NCBI GenBank assembly: GCA_013399895.1
Contig: VXBA01003377.1
Span: 62,001-126,000, forward strand
From: Serilophus lunatus
Lineage: Eukaryota; Chordata; Aves; Passeriformes; Eurylaimidae
DNA length: 64,000 nucleotides
Direction of reading: 5' to 3'
Both the position numbers and the translations under genes were made by a program. Under the pieces are notes generated by a model, which worked only from the letters and a program-made list of their open reading frames with translations, was not told where the DNA came from and ran no database searches. Positions 1 through 14,900 of the stretch are shown here, piece by piece; the stretch's first letter is position 1; each line of letters begins with the position of its first letter.

Positions 1-1483
1 TCAAAACACTTTACAGAACAGCCTGTAATGGAGATAACATCAACTGGCTCTTTACATGATGCCCTCACTTTTGAGTTAACAGAAAGCTCAGGACAAGTTA
101 TAAAAATGGTGTTAATGTCAGTAACAGAACCCAGAAAATGAGAATCATTTTTTTCTAATCTAATCAGATAAGGAATTATTTCTCAAATTGAAAATTACCA
201 TGACTTTTCCCCTATTCCCCTCTAGAAATCAAGGCAGTAAAATAGGCTTGTATTGGGCCACAGGAACTTTTTACTGCTCCAAGTCAGTTTTATGACAGCA
301 TTTACCCTCTGAAACAGATCTATAAAAAAGATAATACTTTATATTATGTCCTGTATTGCTTTTACTGTTTGTTGATTTTTAAGTGCCATATCTGTAACCA
401 CAACAGCATAATAGGGAAGAAGCAGAAAATCAGACTGAAATTTAAAGAGGTGAGGAGAGTTATTACCTACTGCCTATATAGGGGAGGGCACATTAACAAC
501 AAACATAAGGTGAAAACACATGTTGACACTCCAGTGAAGGCATCCCTTAAATGTGAAATGCAGTGGTCTGTGTAGAGCTTTTGAATGATCTATTGCCACT
601 GTCACTTCACCACAGTGACCAAGAAAAATATAGAAAATACAAACTCCAGGATAAAACCCTTTCCTTCCTTTACAACTTTTTTCCTGCTAGAGACTTTATC
701 CTTTCAAACAAAATTGCATTCCACAAAACGAGTTGGTTTATTGAGTAATGTTAAAACTGTTCAAATTATCGAAGGAAGTGAAAAGTCACCAAAACAAACA
801 CATTCAGTCTGCTAATTTTACTTGCTGTTTCTGAAGTGACATAATGCAGCTTCTTTTTAAAGCTTTCTTCAAAAAACAGCAATTTCCTGTGTTTATTTTG
901 TCTTGTATTTCAGAAAAGTCTCTCTGATTTGTGGCAGCATATGTGATATACACAATAGCAAGTTTTTTACCAACAAAGGGTTTCTGCTGATATGACCAAT
1001 GGAGAAATAAAGTACTTTCTGCATTACTGCCTTCATAGATTTTTAAAGAAATATTAGCATTTGCCCCTCAAAGGATTGTCATTCATGGTTTTAAAAAAGC
1101 ATAATCTCAACATTTAATTAGAAGGACCATTATGTAACAATTTATGATCTAATTTATGCCTTAAATTTGATCCATTTTATTCTGCTAAGCAGAATGGAAA
1201 TTCATATGGTATCTGTTATCTTGCTACAACTGTGACAATCTGTAGTAGGACTTTTTCTGTTTTTAAATTATAAGAGCAGTGAGAGTAGAACTTTTACGTG
1301 CTCATCTTATTGAAAGCAGGATTTAATGGACAGCATGGAAGCCAAGTGGACTAGATTGTAATACATAATTCAGTGTGCTGGATTTTTACTGCTTTGACTT
1401 TGTCAGAATATGTGTATTTATAAATGAAACAGTTGTATTTTTTTAAATGGGCTTTTGGCCAGGGAGTACAGCGATCCTCTGGT

Positions 1484-1502
1484 AAAAAAAAAAAAAAAAA
1501 AA
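1484..1502. repeat. A19 homopolymer
   Basis: Run of 19 A. Nothing upstream looks like a retrocopy. Confidence 0.95.
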
Positions 1503-3058
1503 GGACATTTCAGTGACAAATTTTAAACAATCTGCAACAATCAACCTGCAAGCAATGGGGAGAAAGTAAGGAAATATAGATATAAAAAGCCCTGTCAAGT
1601 TGTCAACCTGCATAAGTTTGCTAAAAGCAAAAACGTTTTTTTCATCTGTCTGACTCTTAAAAAGATTAACTCTATCTTTCCCTAGTCTATAGTATGCAAA
1701 CCCTAACAATAAGAGTGAGGAAAAAGACCAGTAAATTACTCATATTTAGCACACCCACTTTCATCACATAAGGAAGATGTTTGCACCCTGGCTAAGACAG
1801 TCCCACCATGCAAGTTACATCTCCTTGCCTTGCCTAAACACCCACTGAACACAGACCTTCACAAGGAAAATCCTCAACTTTCTGAACCAGCATATTTTTT
1901 CCCCAAAATTCACACCAACCTGAAAACATCCACAACCAGATCATTTGAAGAGGTAAAAAGAATGCATCAAAGAAACTTTCCTGTGCTTATTTGCTACTAG
2001 AAAAAAAACAGAGATTCTGCACACAACCCTGCTGTAGTACTCCAAATCTCACAAGACTTGTTCCCCTTTTTGTTTATAGAGTTACAGTTAACTTGAATGT
2101 CACCTACTACTCAAGCAAAATCAAACTATTAATTTATGACAAGGATCAAGCAACCACCCACAGACACCTGAAAGAGTTGAGCTCTCATTAAACCAGTGCC
2201 TCACGTTCAGGAAGCACAGCAGTGCTGACAGGTTTACAGTACATAAGCAAGGCCCACAATCACCACATAAAGCCTGCCAGGAAAATGGGTTCAAATTCTA
2301 TTAATATAGTCTGTGGGAAGGAAGAGTCTCCTTTGATACAAGCACTACTTGAAATGCCTATACTTTCTGTTATGGTTAAATATAAATATATAAATACGGT
2401 TAAATATATGTAATTTACTTCACTAATTGTTTCCTTGCATTTTGAATAAACTCATTTTCAGCTACTGATCATTTTTGCTGGGAAGTTCACTCTACTCTGT
2501 CTGGAGAAAATGCAAGGAAGTCATGACTAGAATTATTTGTTACCATCACAGGTCTACAAATTGTCTTCTCTACAAATTCTTCGTGGAAACCTCTCCTGTT
2601 CCCCCAGCTTTGCAACCTCCCAGAGAAGTACTCAAAACATCTTTCCTGGGAGACTCCCACCCATGGATGGGCAGGCTTTATCAAATCATGCAGCAGCACC
2701 AATTCCATATTTCTACTTTCAAGTAAGAAAAAGGAAAATGGGGAAAATAGAGAGGAGGTGGGAAGGGATGAAAGTAGAACGGCATTTTTCTCCCTGCCAT
2801 ACAAAACTGCAAAACAGATAACCAACATGGGGAACCTGTCTGGGAACACCGTTTCCAAACAAAAGCAGTAGATTCAGAATTAACTCAAATACAATTTTGC
2901 CGTGAAAGCTTTACAGATCTCCAGACACCAATATATTCTGCAAAGTTTCATGCAAACACCTTAATGTGCTTGAGTACACTTGAAATCTGTCATACCATAA
3001 CACAAGAAAAATCCTACCCACAGGAAAAAAACAAACAAAACCCCAACAAAGAAGAAAT

Positions 3059-3085
3059 ACACACACATGCACACACACACACACT
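3059..3085. repeat. (CA)n microsatellite
   Basis: Imperfect CA dinucleotide run with one TG interruption. Confidence 0.95.
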
Positions 3086-5969
3086 AGGACTTCAAAACAA
3101 AGCAAAAATCTGAGCGCACACAGAGATAAACTGAAATATAGCAAACAGAAACTTGTAGTGATGGTGGTTGAAAGACTGGAGAAATATGGGAGCTGGAGGG
3201 ATTTGTACTTTAAAAGAGAAGTTAACACTGCACATTATTTTCTAATAGCTTCTAGTTCAAAACTCATGCAATACCTCTGTTTTTAATACCAACCATCAAT
3301 ATTTAAACTCAAGGTATGAAAGCTGTGTATCTTGAAGACAAAGACAAAAAATAATTATGCAAGTACTGGTCACCAGCCCAATGTCTTTTCTGTATTATAA
3401 GAAACACAAGTTTATATTACTGGAACAGTAACCAAACTAACATTTTGATTACTGATGCAAAGAAGGAAACCATTTTCTGCAGTCGTATTAAAAAACATTA
3501 AATCAGATTCCTTTAAAATGCCTTTAAAAACCTGCCGTGTCTTAATTTATATTTTCAAGGGTTAAGAGAAAGAAATAATAAGGGTTCTGGTACATTTCAG
3601 ACTTCAACTAGCATAAACAGAGATTGTTCCTGCCTATTGCTTATTAGTCTAAAAGTTGTTCAACTTTCAGGGCAGAGGTGGGAAAAAGAGGAATCCTACC
3701 TCTGCAAAACCTATGGACTCAGACTAAAAATAAACCCATTTCTCCCTTTTCCCTGAAACCCTTTTCTGCTTTTGTTTGTTTGTTCTGGATTATATCAGTC
3801 CCTTTTTCATGCTGGTGAATCATGTCTCTGTCACAGCTGATTCCATTTATCTATCCTGGGAGAAAACAAAAGCTAAAAATAACCCTTTTGGGGTTTCTGC
3901 TGGGTTTTGCATGAGAAGGGACTGAATACGTTCATTCCAAACTTGTGTGTCAATGTTTTGCTTTATCTTTGCCAGGGTTGATTTAACTAGTACCATGTTA
4001 GAAAAAGAAAGAAAGAAAAAAAAACCCTGTTGCTGTCCATAAAATTCCAAGTTGGCTAAAATTGAACAACATCTGCGGCAAATGAAAGAGAAAACTCTCT
4101 TAACATCAAAGTTAGCACTGGAGTATTTTATTTGCAAGTGGTAGCTTTTTTCCCCAAAACACTTTGCCATTTCTTGTAATGAGCAACACCAAAGGTTTGG
4201 TCAGGCTACAGTATTTGTACTTAAAAGATTTTTTTTTTTATTTTGAAAAGTTCTATTCCACAAAGTGCAGTGGAAAGCTTCTGGGCTAAGTCTAATATTA
4301 GGGCAGAGCAGAAGTTCAGGTCAGTATTGCATTTCATTAATTACACCCATTTAATTCCAATCATAAAAGTAAGATGCTAATTGTTGGGTTACTTGCTTAT
4401 GCAGCATCCGGGTTGAAGACATTTTCAGAAGAACTGAGATTTTCAGACGTCTCACAGCACCTGGCATGGTTAGAGCTGAGCACCTCAGGCTGTTTTCTCT
4501 ATAGGCAAGTACCTTGGCAAGTTAGGATCTTGACAAGCCAAGCTCAGTTCTTAGACTGAAAAATACACATTCAAAATGAAATGCACATTGCATGAACTAG
4601 GAAAGGCATTTTTCTACCCCATCTTATAGAAACTTAGTGGTTAAAATAAAAAGAATGAGGAACTTTTACAATATCAAGTCAGTTGCTGGCCAGCTTGCTG
4701 CAAAATAGAAAGGAAGCATCAGCATGGTTGAGAATATAAAAAAAATCTATAGATTTTTAAACATATTTGGGGAATGCAGTAAGAAGATGTAACATTAAAA
4801 AAAGTGCTACATTTAAATGACAGTCTAATTTTCTTTTTCAAAGCTTAACAAGATTAGTGACTGTGACATACAGGGTCACTTGCCAAGAGAAAGCAGTTAA
4901 GCTCTAAGGAGTCCACCAAGGAACACAAATTGCCTGCACCAAAACAGGTAAGAGGTTTTTTCTTCAGGAATCATTAAAAGGTGGTGTAGAAAACAAGAAG
5001 ATTATACCTCAATTATAATACTACTGAAATTTGTCAGGTTTGTTTTCCCTCTATTTCCAGATCTTTCAAACAATGAGGATAAAGTTACAGACAATGGACA
5101 ATAGCAAAGCAAAGACACCAGCTTAGACTTTACGAAATAATCCTGGGGTGGCAGCACTTGCAAATTCTACGAATGAAATCTTGAGAGCTCTCTGAAAACA
5201 TCTAAAGGCAAGTCATGAAGCATGAAAGCATTGCTGAAAACAATCTTCACCAAACAACAGAAAGTTACTTCTGTAAGTGACTTGGCAAAACTGCCCATGA
5301 TATCACCACATTCCAGGCTTCTTAGACTGACTGAGCTGGAAGCATTTAAGTTCATGAACTCCAGTCTCTCAAAGCCGCTCCTAGAACAGTTATCCTAACT
5401 GGGGCCACATTGTGCTTTTCAAAACGTTCCAAACCTAACCTTGAAGTGAATGTGTGCTTCTCCTTGAGAAGGAAGAGCTTGTTCTTCCTGCCATCCCCCA
5501 ATATCACAATTGTAGCAGCTTTTCCACAGTTTCACTGGACATGGATATAGTGGGAATGAAATGACTACAGTTTTACTGAGGTGTAGTTGATAGCTGCAAG
5601 CCATTGCCTACTTCAAGACCAAAATGAATAGCAGAGGAAAAGGAAGAACAAAATGTCCTCTTGTAGAGACAAGAGAAGCAAAATATTGATGAAATATATC
5701 ATTTTATGAGCACACTCAAGTCACCTGCATTTGCAAGGCAAGTCCATTTAAAGTCTACTTATTTAGCAACACAAAAAACCCAATATGCCATTTTATAGGC
5801 CATTCTTTCAGACATGCCTACTTTGGGTGAAGAATTTGCTGTCACATTACCTAATATAACTAAGCAAAATATGATCTGACTTTCCCCTTGTAAATCGATC
5901 GTAAGAATGATCTACAAACCTACCTGGCAAAATTTGTAAACAGCTACTGAAACAAAAAAACACTCATTT

Positions 5970-5993
5970 TTAACTACCCAAAAGGGTAGTTAA
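5970..5993. other. Perfect 10-bp inverted repeat with an AAAA loop
   Basis: TTAACTACCC (5970-5979) and GGGTAGTTAA (5984-5993) pair perfectly around four A. No function is assigned; it could be a decayed element end or chance. Confidence 0.7.
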
Positions 5994-8244
5994 GAATGCT
6001 GATACTCAGAAGTGTCTTTCAAAATACTCATACCTGATCTGAAAGTTCTTTGTGCTTAATGTGACTATTTTCCTGCCAGTTTTCAGCACACACCCATATT
6101 TTAGATGGAGAATTTTTACAGAAGCTTTGTGGAGGAGGAATAAGATAGGTACCCATACAGAGTTCAGGATTTGGAACAAACACGGCAAGCTGTACCACAG
6201 TCATAACATCAGAAACAACTCTCTAATACTAACATGGTGCTCAGTTTTCAAAATTAAAAATGTGTCTATGCACATTCACACTACAGAAGCAAAAATAAAG
6301 CCTGACACAATGACATCTCCCCATGCCAACAACTGTCTGCAGACATGGGAAATGCACAATGAAATCAGTAAACACACGATTTTCCCCTCTTGCCAGGGAA
6401 AACAGGTCATAGCCAATGCAACATGATGCCATTTAAAAAAATATATATTCTTTTTCTTCCCTGAAGAGAGACATAGGTGAAGTTGCAGCATTTACTACTG
6501 TTGAGGTATAGTAGGAAGTTCAAGAGGAAAACAAGAGTTTTTATTTCTACCTGACCTCTAAAAATACCTGTTTACTTCAAGAGTAATGGTTCCTTCTTCC
6601 AAAAGCACCAGCATTCTAAAAACAAATGCCTGCAGCCTCTATCATAGTGGGAAGCAGCTGGCAAAAGAAAGTAGGTAACAGAGCCAGGTGACAATCCAAG
6701 TGGGCTGTGAAAAAGTATGGAACTGCCCAGACTTTTTAAGATCCAAAAAAACTGTGGCAAAGCAAAAAACTCCATTTTAAAGCTGCATAGAAAATAAAAC
6801 AGGAATTCAGGAAGAAAGTTAATACTTTCTCAGGCATGACTGAATTTGTCTGGGAAAACAGCTTCTCTCTTAAAAGGAGAGGTGAGGGGACAGAGGGATA
6901 TTATAAGTCTAATAAATATGTGGATTACTTCTTGTCACTCAGTGCATTGTTGAATGGGTCTTCTTCCTAACTTCTGCCCCTCCTCCTGCACACACAGTAT
7001 TCCTTAGTCTAGGCTCCTTATCCAGTCAATCCTGCCACATCCTCATTTGTTCTCTTCTCTCTCTCTTTGAACCATGTTTCCATTTTGACCAAATGTCTGA
7101 TTTAACATTTTGTAAATAAAACTCTCTCATTCTAATTTTTTCTCTGTAAAAGACCATAGCTGGTGAATATATAAAAGTCTTATTCTCAAATACAGATTGA
7201 TCTGTAGATACTGTAGCTGAATGCATTATTTTGTTCCTCCTTTGTCTCTCACTCCCCCAGTGGATATAAAGGTATTTCCCTTAAAGTGTGCTCTGTACTT
7301 AAACATCTGCTGATGCTTAAGTGAAAATACATCAAGATGCCTTGGGATAGAAGCTTCAAATGCAACAGCCTATTTTCATGTTACTACCATTGAACAGAGC
7401 TTTGTAAATAAGGAATAAGAAAATATACCAAATATATCAGTTCACAGTCTCAGTAACATCCATAATCAATGTATAGTGACCTACAGATATAGACAAATAG
7501 AAGCCTGACCATACCACTAAGGTGCCCTCAAATAAAGTGAAAGAAAAGGGACAAGAAGTTTAGAAATTGGAATAAAGAGTAACTTCATAAACCTTGAAAG
7601 CCCACATGTCTTTATTATATTCCCAAAGTACAGAATTGCTGCAAAACCACAGAAAATGTAGAAAGGAGCTGGTAAAACAGTGAATCACTTGGTGAGAAAC
7701 AGAAGCATCTATTCACAACTTTGAGGGAGTCTTGATGGCAGGTTGTTGGTTTAAATATTGCTTCTGCTTTTTAATATAATTTTGGTTTTTAACAACTACA
7801 TCGAAATTCTAAGCCATTTGCTCCCCTAAGTTACTCTAAAGGCTTTGGAGACTCCCTATGGGGCAGCCCCTCTTTGACCTACAGGAACTCATTTTCTTGA
7901 GCCACACTTTCCACAAAAGCAGACCCAGAGGAAGCTTCAAGTATAATTTTTTCTTCTGAAGGATAAAAAGGAAAAGTCTGCTTCTGATTCACCTTTATCA
8001 TGTGAATTCTGCAAGAAGACTGTGTGAATTAAGAAAAAAAACAAAACACAAAAAACAAACACCTCCCCCCATCCACCAAAAAAGGCAGACCAAAGGCTTT
8101 TTATTATTCTTTGTCAAAAGATGCCTACCTTTCAAGTGCCTCTGTAATAATCCATCTGCAATTTCACTCCCTATTCATTTTTTTAATTGAGAATCAATAG
8201 GTTTTTCTTAAAAAGCTTTTTTTGCTACCAGTTATTAACAAGCT

Positions 8245-8281
8245 GGTTTTTTTTTTTTGTTTGGTTTGTTGGGTTTTTTTT
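8245..8281. repeat. T/G-rich low-complexity tract
   Basis: Two T runs separated by GTTTGGTTTGTTGGG. Confidence 0.9.
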
Positions 8282-8830
8282 ACAGGGCCATCTACTCCTT
8301 TCTCTATTCCCATTTTAATCCTCTTGCATCATGTTTCTTAATCATATAAAGAAAGTAGTATACTAAAAAGTATTTGGAGGCTACACTGTTCAGTCTTTTA
8401 CTTGAACAGTTATCATTGTGAATTAAAAATTCCATAAGAAGAGTAAGGAAAACTAAGCTGCTGCTCCAAAGACAGTTTGTCTTATCAACTTTCCTTTGCA
8501 ATAGGAAAAAAAATCAGCTTCAGATAAATGGCTAATTGCACACATGATTAGTAAAAACGTGCTTGTTTGTGGTGGTTTTTAGGTGTTTATTTTTTGAAGT
8601 GTAATTTTTCACCAGAAAACCTCAGAGTATGTCAGGAGCTTGCAGTAATTTCATTACAACTCTGACACATCCACTGGACTTTTATGAATGAGGAAAATGA
8701 ACTGAACTTCAGAACCATGAAATAAACAAACTCAGTATGACATTAAGTGAAGATTAGAAACCATGCTTCTCTTTTACAAGTGCTAAAGAAATTGCTGTAC
8801 TTTTAAAAAAGTGTTTGACATGATAATACA

Positions 8831-8920
8831 GCAGGAGAGGGAAAAGCAGGAGAGGGAAAAGCAGGAGAGGGAAAAGCAGGAGAGGGAAAAGCAGGAGAGG
8901 GAAAAGCAGGAGAGGGAAAC
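8831..8920. repeat. 15-bp purine-rich tandem repeat, 6 copies
   Basis: Six head-to-tail copies of GCAGGAGAGGGAAAA; the last ends in C instead of A. The units are otherwise identical, and the plus strand is almost all purine. Confidence 0.97.
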
Positions 8921-11900
8921 CTCCATAGACGCAAATTTTCTGTCAGGTGGCCGTATGTTCCTTTAGTTCACATCTCATTTTTGTTGGCAAATCAACAACC
9001 AACTTCTACCCTTCTAATGTAATTCATTTGAATTTTTGCCAGTGCATTAAAGCCATTTTTTCCCCAAAAGAAAACACATCACCAGCACCATCATTTACTA
9101 CTCCCCCTAAAAATACTTTCAGCACAACATTACATGCATACTTTTGACAAATGCTTTTGGAAAATGGCATTCTCTGTAGCAGTTAGACAATAAAAGGTTT
9201 ACTGTTTTAAATATGTGCTACTAACTGAGACAGATATCAACAAGAACTTTAAGAAAAATGTTCATTTCTTCGCTTTAAATACAGTAAATTTTTTATGATA
9301 AGTTACAAGTCTGGATAAGCCCAGGCATCTAAACCTTGTAACTCCCAGCACCCCAAAATTTCTTAATACATCAGTGTTTCCAAGTTCTCTTGATTTTGAC
9401 CTACAAACAGAAAAGCAAAGAAACTTTATAACAGTGTTTTATGCCAGTTTTCTTCTTTTCTTGTTGTCCCAAACTATTCTTTTAGAAAGCAAGGTTAAAT
9501 TTTGGCTATGTCAAACATTTTTGTAGATGATTGACTTCAAGGAACATAACAAAAGTCAGTTGATTAAACTTAAAAATAAAATTCTAACAGTCCTACAGTT
9601 ATGATTAGTACCAGAAAAATGTTTACCATCCTTGGCTGACAGAAATTCCCTTTCACTTGGCTCCACAGATATTTTGCAAGATGTAAAAGAGGAAAAAAGG
9701 GGGAATTTTGCAGAAAATGCAGGTTGACAGAACATTACAACAAACACAGCAAGAATTACATGGCTAAGTACTGATCAAGTACCGTGTTTGTACATCCCTA
9801 ATCACATGAAGGAAATGAAAATAAGGTTTGTCAGTTTGCTATTCGAAACTAAGAGGTGGATTTCAGGACAGGGAAGACTAACTTTGACTAGCAGAATCTC
9901 TCATTGATAGAAAAATGTATGTTCACAGATCTCCTACTCAGTATCACCAAGGATTACAAAATGCATATAACTGAAATAATATCCAGAAGAAACTACAAGA
10001 CCCAAAACCTGTTTCCCATTTGTGATTTGGATTTTGTGGACTGCATTTGTACAAAAGGTGTCCTTCCACAGGTTGCTGTGCAGTGTTCCCAATCCCTTTG
10101 CACTCTGAGTCCTCTTTGGAGACTTTTGCAACAGGTACAGGAAAACAGTTGACTTGCAGTTGCTGCCTAATAGTAACTGCAACCAGACACCTCATGGACT
10201 GTAGCTCAATCACTCAGCACAAGCTCTTGTGTTTACAACCCATTTTAATAATTTGGGTCCAGAACCTGCATAGAGAATTTAATCCACCTCACTCTGAGGA
10301 TGATTCGACTTAATATTCTATGTCAAAGAGTTCCTCAGATTTCTCTCTGCTTCCATAGGCTTCCATTGCTGGCTTTGGCAGCACGACTACAGATTTCACC
10401 TGCCAGAGCACAGCTGGTTGTTAGTCCATGACAGGCCAGCTGTGTTTAAATAAAAACTCAAATGAGAACTAACAGCGTCAACCAAAAGACCTTGAACTTA
10501 AATTGCTTCCTTCACTTTCCAAACCCCAATAAAATACAGCATTTTGAAACAGTTTGATAAGGAAGCTATGGCTGTGATTGTGGAGAATATTTCCTAAATA
10601 AAGATGAAGTCACCCACTGAAATTATTTCTTTGTTACCAAACAAAACTGAAAACAATGAACAGGCTGAAACCTCTTACCAAGAAGAAGTATAACTGTTGT
10701 CAAACTTTGATACCTTGCTCAGGCAGTGCCAAAAGAAAAGCCACGTAGACAAGAAGCAGCGAGGGGAACAGAGATGTCTTGAATAGTAAGTTCTACAATG
10801 ACCTCATGCCTCTTCTATTTGTAAAAGAGATAAGCGCTTTCTGAACAAGGAAGGGGCAAAGATAAGATTAAATAACCTTGGTCACAGTTCCAGCTCTTCA
10901 TTAGCTCCTGTGCTCAAGCATCAGTACTGAAACTAGAGATTTTGGAAATGTTCATTAGTAGGGCTCAAAATGATACAACTAAAAAAAAGAGGATGACTTT
11001 GTGATTCTATATTCTCAGTTACTATAATATTATTATGCAACACTTGCCTGAGATAAAGACTGAATAGCTAAGGTAAGGGTATATATTTTGGTTTTGTGAT
11101 TTTCACTTTAGTTACAGAGGTCCAAGATATCGGCTCTGTCAAAGTCTTTAGTCCAAATATCAAAAATAAGGGTCATGTTTTGAGCCCTATTTACAATATG
11201 CTTATGAAAATACCAAAAATAACTTTTTAAAAAAGGTATACCTTCATCTGTGGGACATTTCTTTCTCACATCAAATAAACCAACTAGTAAAATCTACTAA
11301 ACCATGGCTAGGTATTTATCTATTGAAGGTGAAGAAAGCTGCCCTTGTGAACAAACACTTAAATTTTATTTTACCCTGGGCCACCCACAGTGTGTTTACT
11401 CATCACACACACAGACTTGCTATAAAGTAAGCAGGGGGGTAATTCTGACTTAATTTTCAGAGTTTAATGCTATGCATGAGTGATAAAATTAAAATTAGAT
11501 TCTGAGTACATCTGCAGGGGTTCAAACACACAAGTTGGTTAAGAGATTACACAACTGGGCAAGCAAACAACAAAAGACATCTAAAAAGGTGCAATGTAAT
11601 ACCATAGAAGAGACCTCTAAGATAGTCACAGGTTGTTTCACAGAAATCCAATAGCTATCTACATGATTATGTCCCTAAACCTCCATTTAATCAACTACAT
11701 CCAGGAGTGACTGCTCATGGCAGCCAGTGAATAAATTTGCACGGAATGGGGATATCCCTTGCATCCTGGCTTATCAACCACACTCGGACAGCAGGGAGCT
11801 GCTGGGAAGTTGCTTGAAAGACATGTTGATAATGAAAGATAAAAAGATTTCTCTCCAAGTTTTCCAGATGCAAGACATTCTTCCTGGGAAAAGTGTAAGG

Positions 11901-14900
11901 CTACGTGAGGACCCAAACTCAGACTTCTAACTAGCTAGAGAGACAAAACTCAAATGCTCGAAATGAAAGTCAGAGCTCAGTCAAGGCTTCTCAGTAGAGA
12001 CAGCAAGATCAAATTTCCTTGTCCAGGGCTTTCACCAAACATTCACATGCATGGTGTTCCCATACCACAAAGAAAAGGAGAAACTGCAGGGATTAATGAG
12101 ATGCTTATGGATGATGAGAGAAGCCAAAGAAAACTCTCAAGTCATCAGCAAGATGTGCAAGGGAGGCCTGGGTAACTGTAATACTGCCCAGACTGCTGCT
12201 CTTTTTCCTGCATCTGTTCAGGCATCTCCTGTCCACAAACAACAGGACCTGCCCTCACCACCTGACACTGTACCTAATCCATCCTCCATTCTAAGAAACT
12301 GGCATTATTCCTGTCCTTTTACCGTTGCAGGGGAAAAAAGGACAAACGGGAGATGGCGGCACAGGCTCAGCCCTTTCCTGCTGCTGAGACAAAGTCTATG
12401 TCACACAGCAATTCTCTCTCACTGACAGCAGCAGAGTTGTGCAATAATAGCAGGGATAATCAGCTTAATAAATTGTACCTTATTTTATTTAGAGCTGACC
12501 TTGGGTTTCCCTGCAAAAAGGGGCAAAGGGCTTGCAGTCAAAACTCTCAAGGTACCACAGCAGCTTCTTGACTAGCAAGTTCCCCCTTCCCAATGCTTGT
12601 TAAACACTAACAAAGCTCATTTTCTAAATTAAAATTTAATCAGAGCTTGGCAGGAAGATAACATGAGATTAATAGAAGCCTTCCACTTAAAGTCATACAG
12701 AAGAGATTATGCATACAAATAAAATGGAAACTTTTCCTACATTAAAAAACCACAAAACTCATACCAGCAACTTAATTCTTTGTCAAGATGAGAAAGAATG
12801 TGAACTTCCACAACAACAAAATTCTGAGATGAAGTATGAAATTTACAGCAGCCACAGTCTAGAAAGAGCAACAAAAGAACTAAATACAGTACAAGTACAT
12901 GGTTTATCTCAAAGGCCTGCTGAATGCTGTAAGTTGCACATATTTCAGTTTAGAAGCAATTTTTTTTCTTTTAGTAACAAAATAGCCAAATAACCTCTAG
13001 TTTACGTTGTATTATTGGATTTGTATTACTACAGGGACAAGTCACAGCACCCACGGGAGGGGATCCTTCGGTAGCAACTGCTGAAATAAGAGAAATCAGC
13101 ATAAGAACAGCTTTATTTGCTCTCTGAGCTCTGTTTTCAAACATATTTTTATACTAATGAGCACCACACATATTGTAGACAGCTGACTAAATAAAAAAGA
13201 CCATCAAGATTATCTATTCTTGCCAGTCCTTGGGTGTAGGCAGCCTAACTAACGTAAACCAGAGCAGATAAGTATCAGTAACTTATGAAAAATGCCATTA
13301 CAGCATGCTAGAAGCAAAACAGCCATGTGCACTGAGAGGAACAGAACTCAATATAGCGTGCAATGACTGTAAGCTTCAGTGCCCACATACTAAGCTTTCT
13401 GTACTGTAATGGTCTGATAAATTCATTTTGACCCAGAGACCAGAGATAAATTGTCTTAGCAATACAAACAAACAGCTAAGCAATTAGGGCAAAGTTTTTT
13501 GAGAACGTAGCGATAACATCTAGAAGCATTGTTGGGTGATGGGGAAAAGCAGCCCTGGAGATAGGGGGTTTAATCTGAACTAAAAGAGAGAGTATAATTG
13601 CTTCTCCAAATTACAGTGAACTAAAAGGAAAAGCAGACAAGCAACTGGCACTGGTATTTGTCTGGCATCTGTTTCAGTGTATCCAACCAAAATATTCTGA
13701 AAAGTAACTTTCATTGTCCCATTTGGAGTTCATCAAGTTTTGCCTATAAAAAGATTTTTAAATGTGCAGCTGTGAAAGTGTCAGAGCTGAGAAATCCATA
13801 AGGAACCACGAGGTTTTAAAAAAATTGCCATCACTTAAACTTACTTAAAGTAAGTTATTAAAATAAAGCTTTCAATCACAGAGGTTAATGCAGTAGTCAA
13901 ATGACTAAAGCAACAGTTGCATCGACCAGCCCTGTTAAAGGTTCAGACACAATAATATATTAGTTGCAATATAGAACATGGGCTGCAATAATGCCTATTT
14001 CCTCCCAGGCACAGAAATAGAAAGTAATTAATATTTAACCCGCACAGTGTGCATTGATTTATCAATGACTACTTTGCTAGCACTTTAAATCCACATAATT
14101 CTATTTTATATACATTGGAATATTTATTTACACACACATATGTTAATAAAAGTGAAATATCAGGTCTAGAATACACTCCTTCTGTTTGGGTAGAGTTTGT
14201 ACCTGCCATTAGCAGATATAAAATGAGCCTTCAAATTAAAACTGTCCTTTGTTGTGAATATCTTGTACATGTGAAAATAGTTGTATTAAACAGAGATGTC
14301 TGTTCTAACTAAATTGGATTTACAGGAATAAGTGCAGTTTGGAGGAGATAAACTCACAATGTACTTACACTGCAGCTGAATGACTAGTGGTCTTAAGAGT
14401 CCACTGAAGAAAGAAAATTGGTATTGCTCTTACAAATACAATGAAATGAAGATGACAATGGCAATTTTTTACTAAAGAACCTATTTATAAATGGTTAAAA
14501 TTTTTCCTTGAAGAGTACTAACAGAAAATTAATAAGACACAACTCAAACGTTAATGAGAGATGTTTCTGGAGCTGACATAAATTAAGAAAAGCCCCATAT
14601 AACAGAACCAGCTTCAAAAATTTAGCCATGTCATCTGAACCTCAATGTCAATTATTGCATTGAAAGAAGCACATGTCTTCCTTCATTGTGCACTACATTG
14701 TAGTATATGAAAGTCTATAAAAGCCACTTCAATTAAAGGAAGAATTATTTATATTTCAATAAGGAAAAGCACTTTAACAGTAAATACAGAATAAGACTGT
14801 ACAGAGATTAGCAAATAGAGGAAGACTACAGCAGCCCTTGGTAAACATCAAATTAACACAGAAAAAAAGTCTTCATTCTTTTATGTTAGGGTAAGTGGAC

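Noticed and set aside
2487..2858. Minus-strand ORF of 123 codons
   Set aside because: No similarity recognised and no splice or promoter context.
6304..6330. Possible KCNQ1 exon 13 (AATGACATC resembles the reverse complement of the DVIE region)
   Set aside because: The flanking sequence does not encode the conserved YDVRDVIEQYS block and splice sites are lacking.
12051..12571. ORFs of 124 and 72 codons in intron 11
   Set aside because: No recognisable domain and ordinary AT-rich composition; taken as chance.
13838..13856. Palindrome AACTTACTTAAAGTAAGTT
   Set aside because: Short AT-rich palindromes are expected by chance at this composition, and nothing around it suggests a transposon end.
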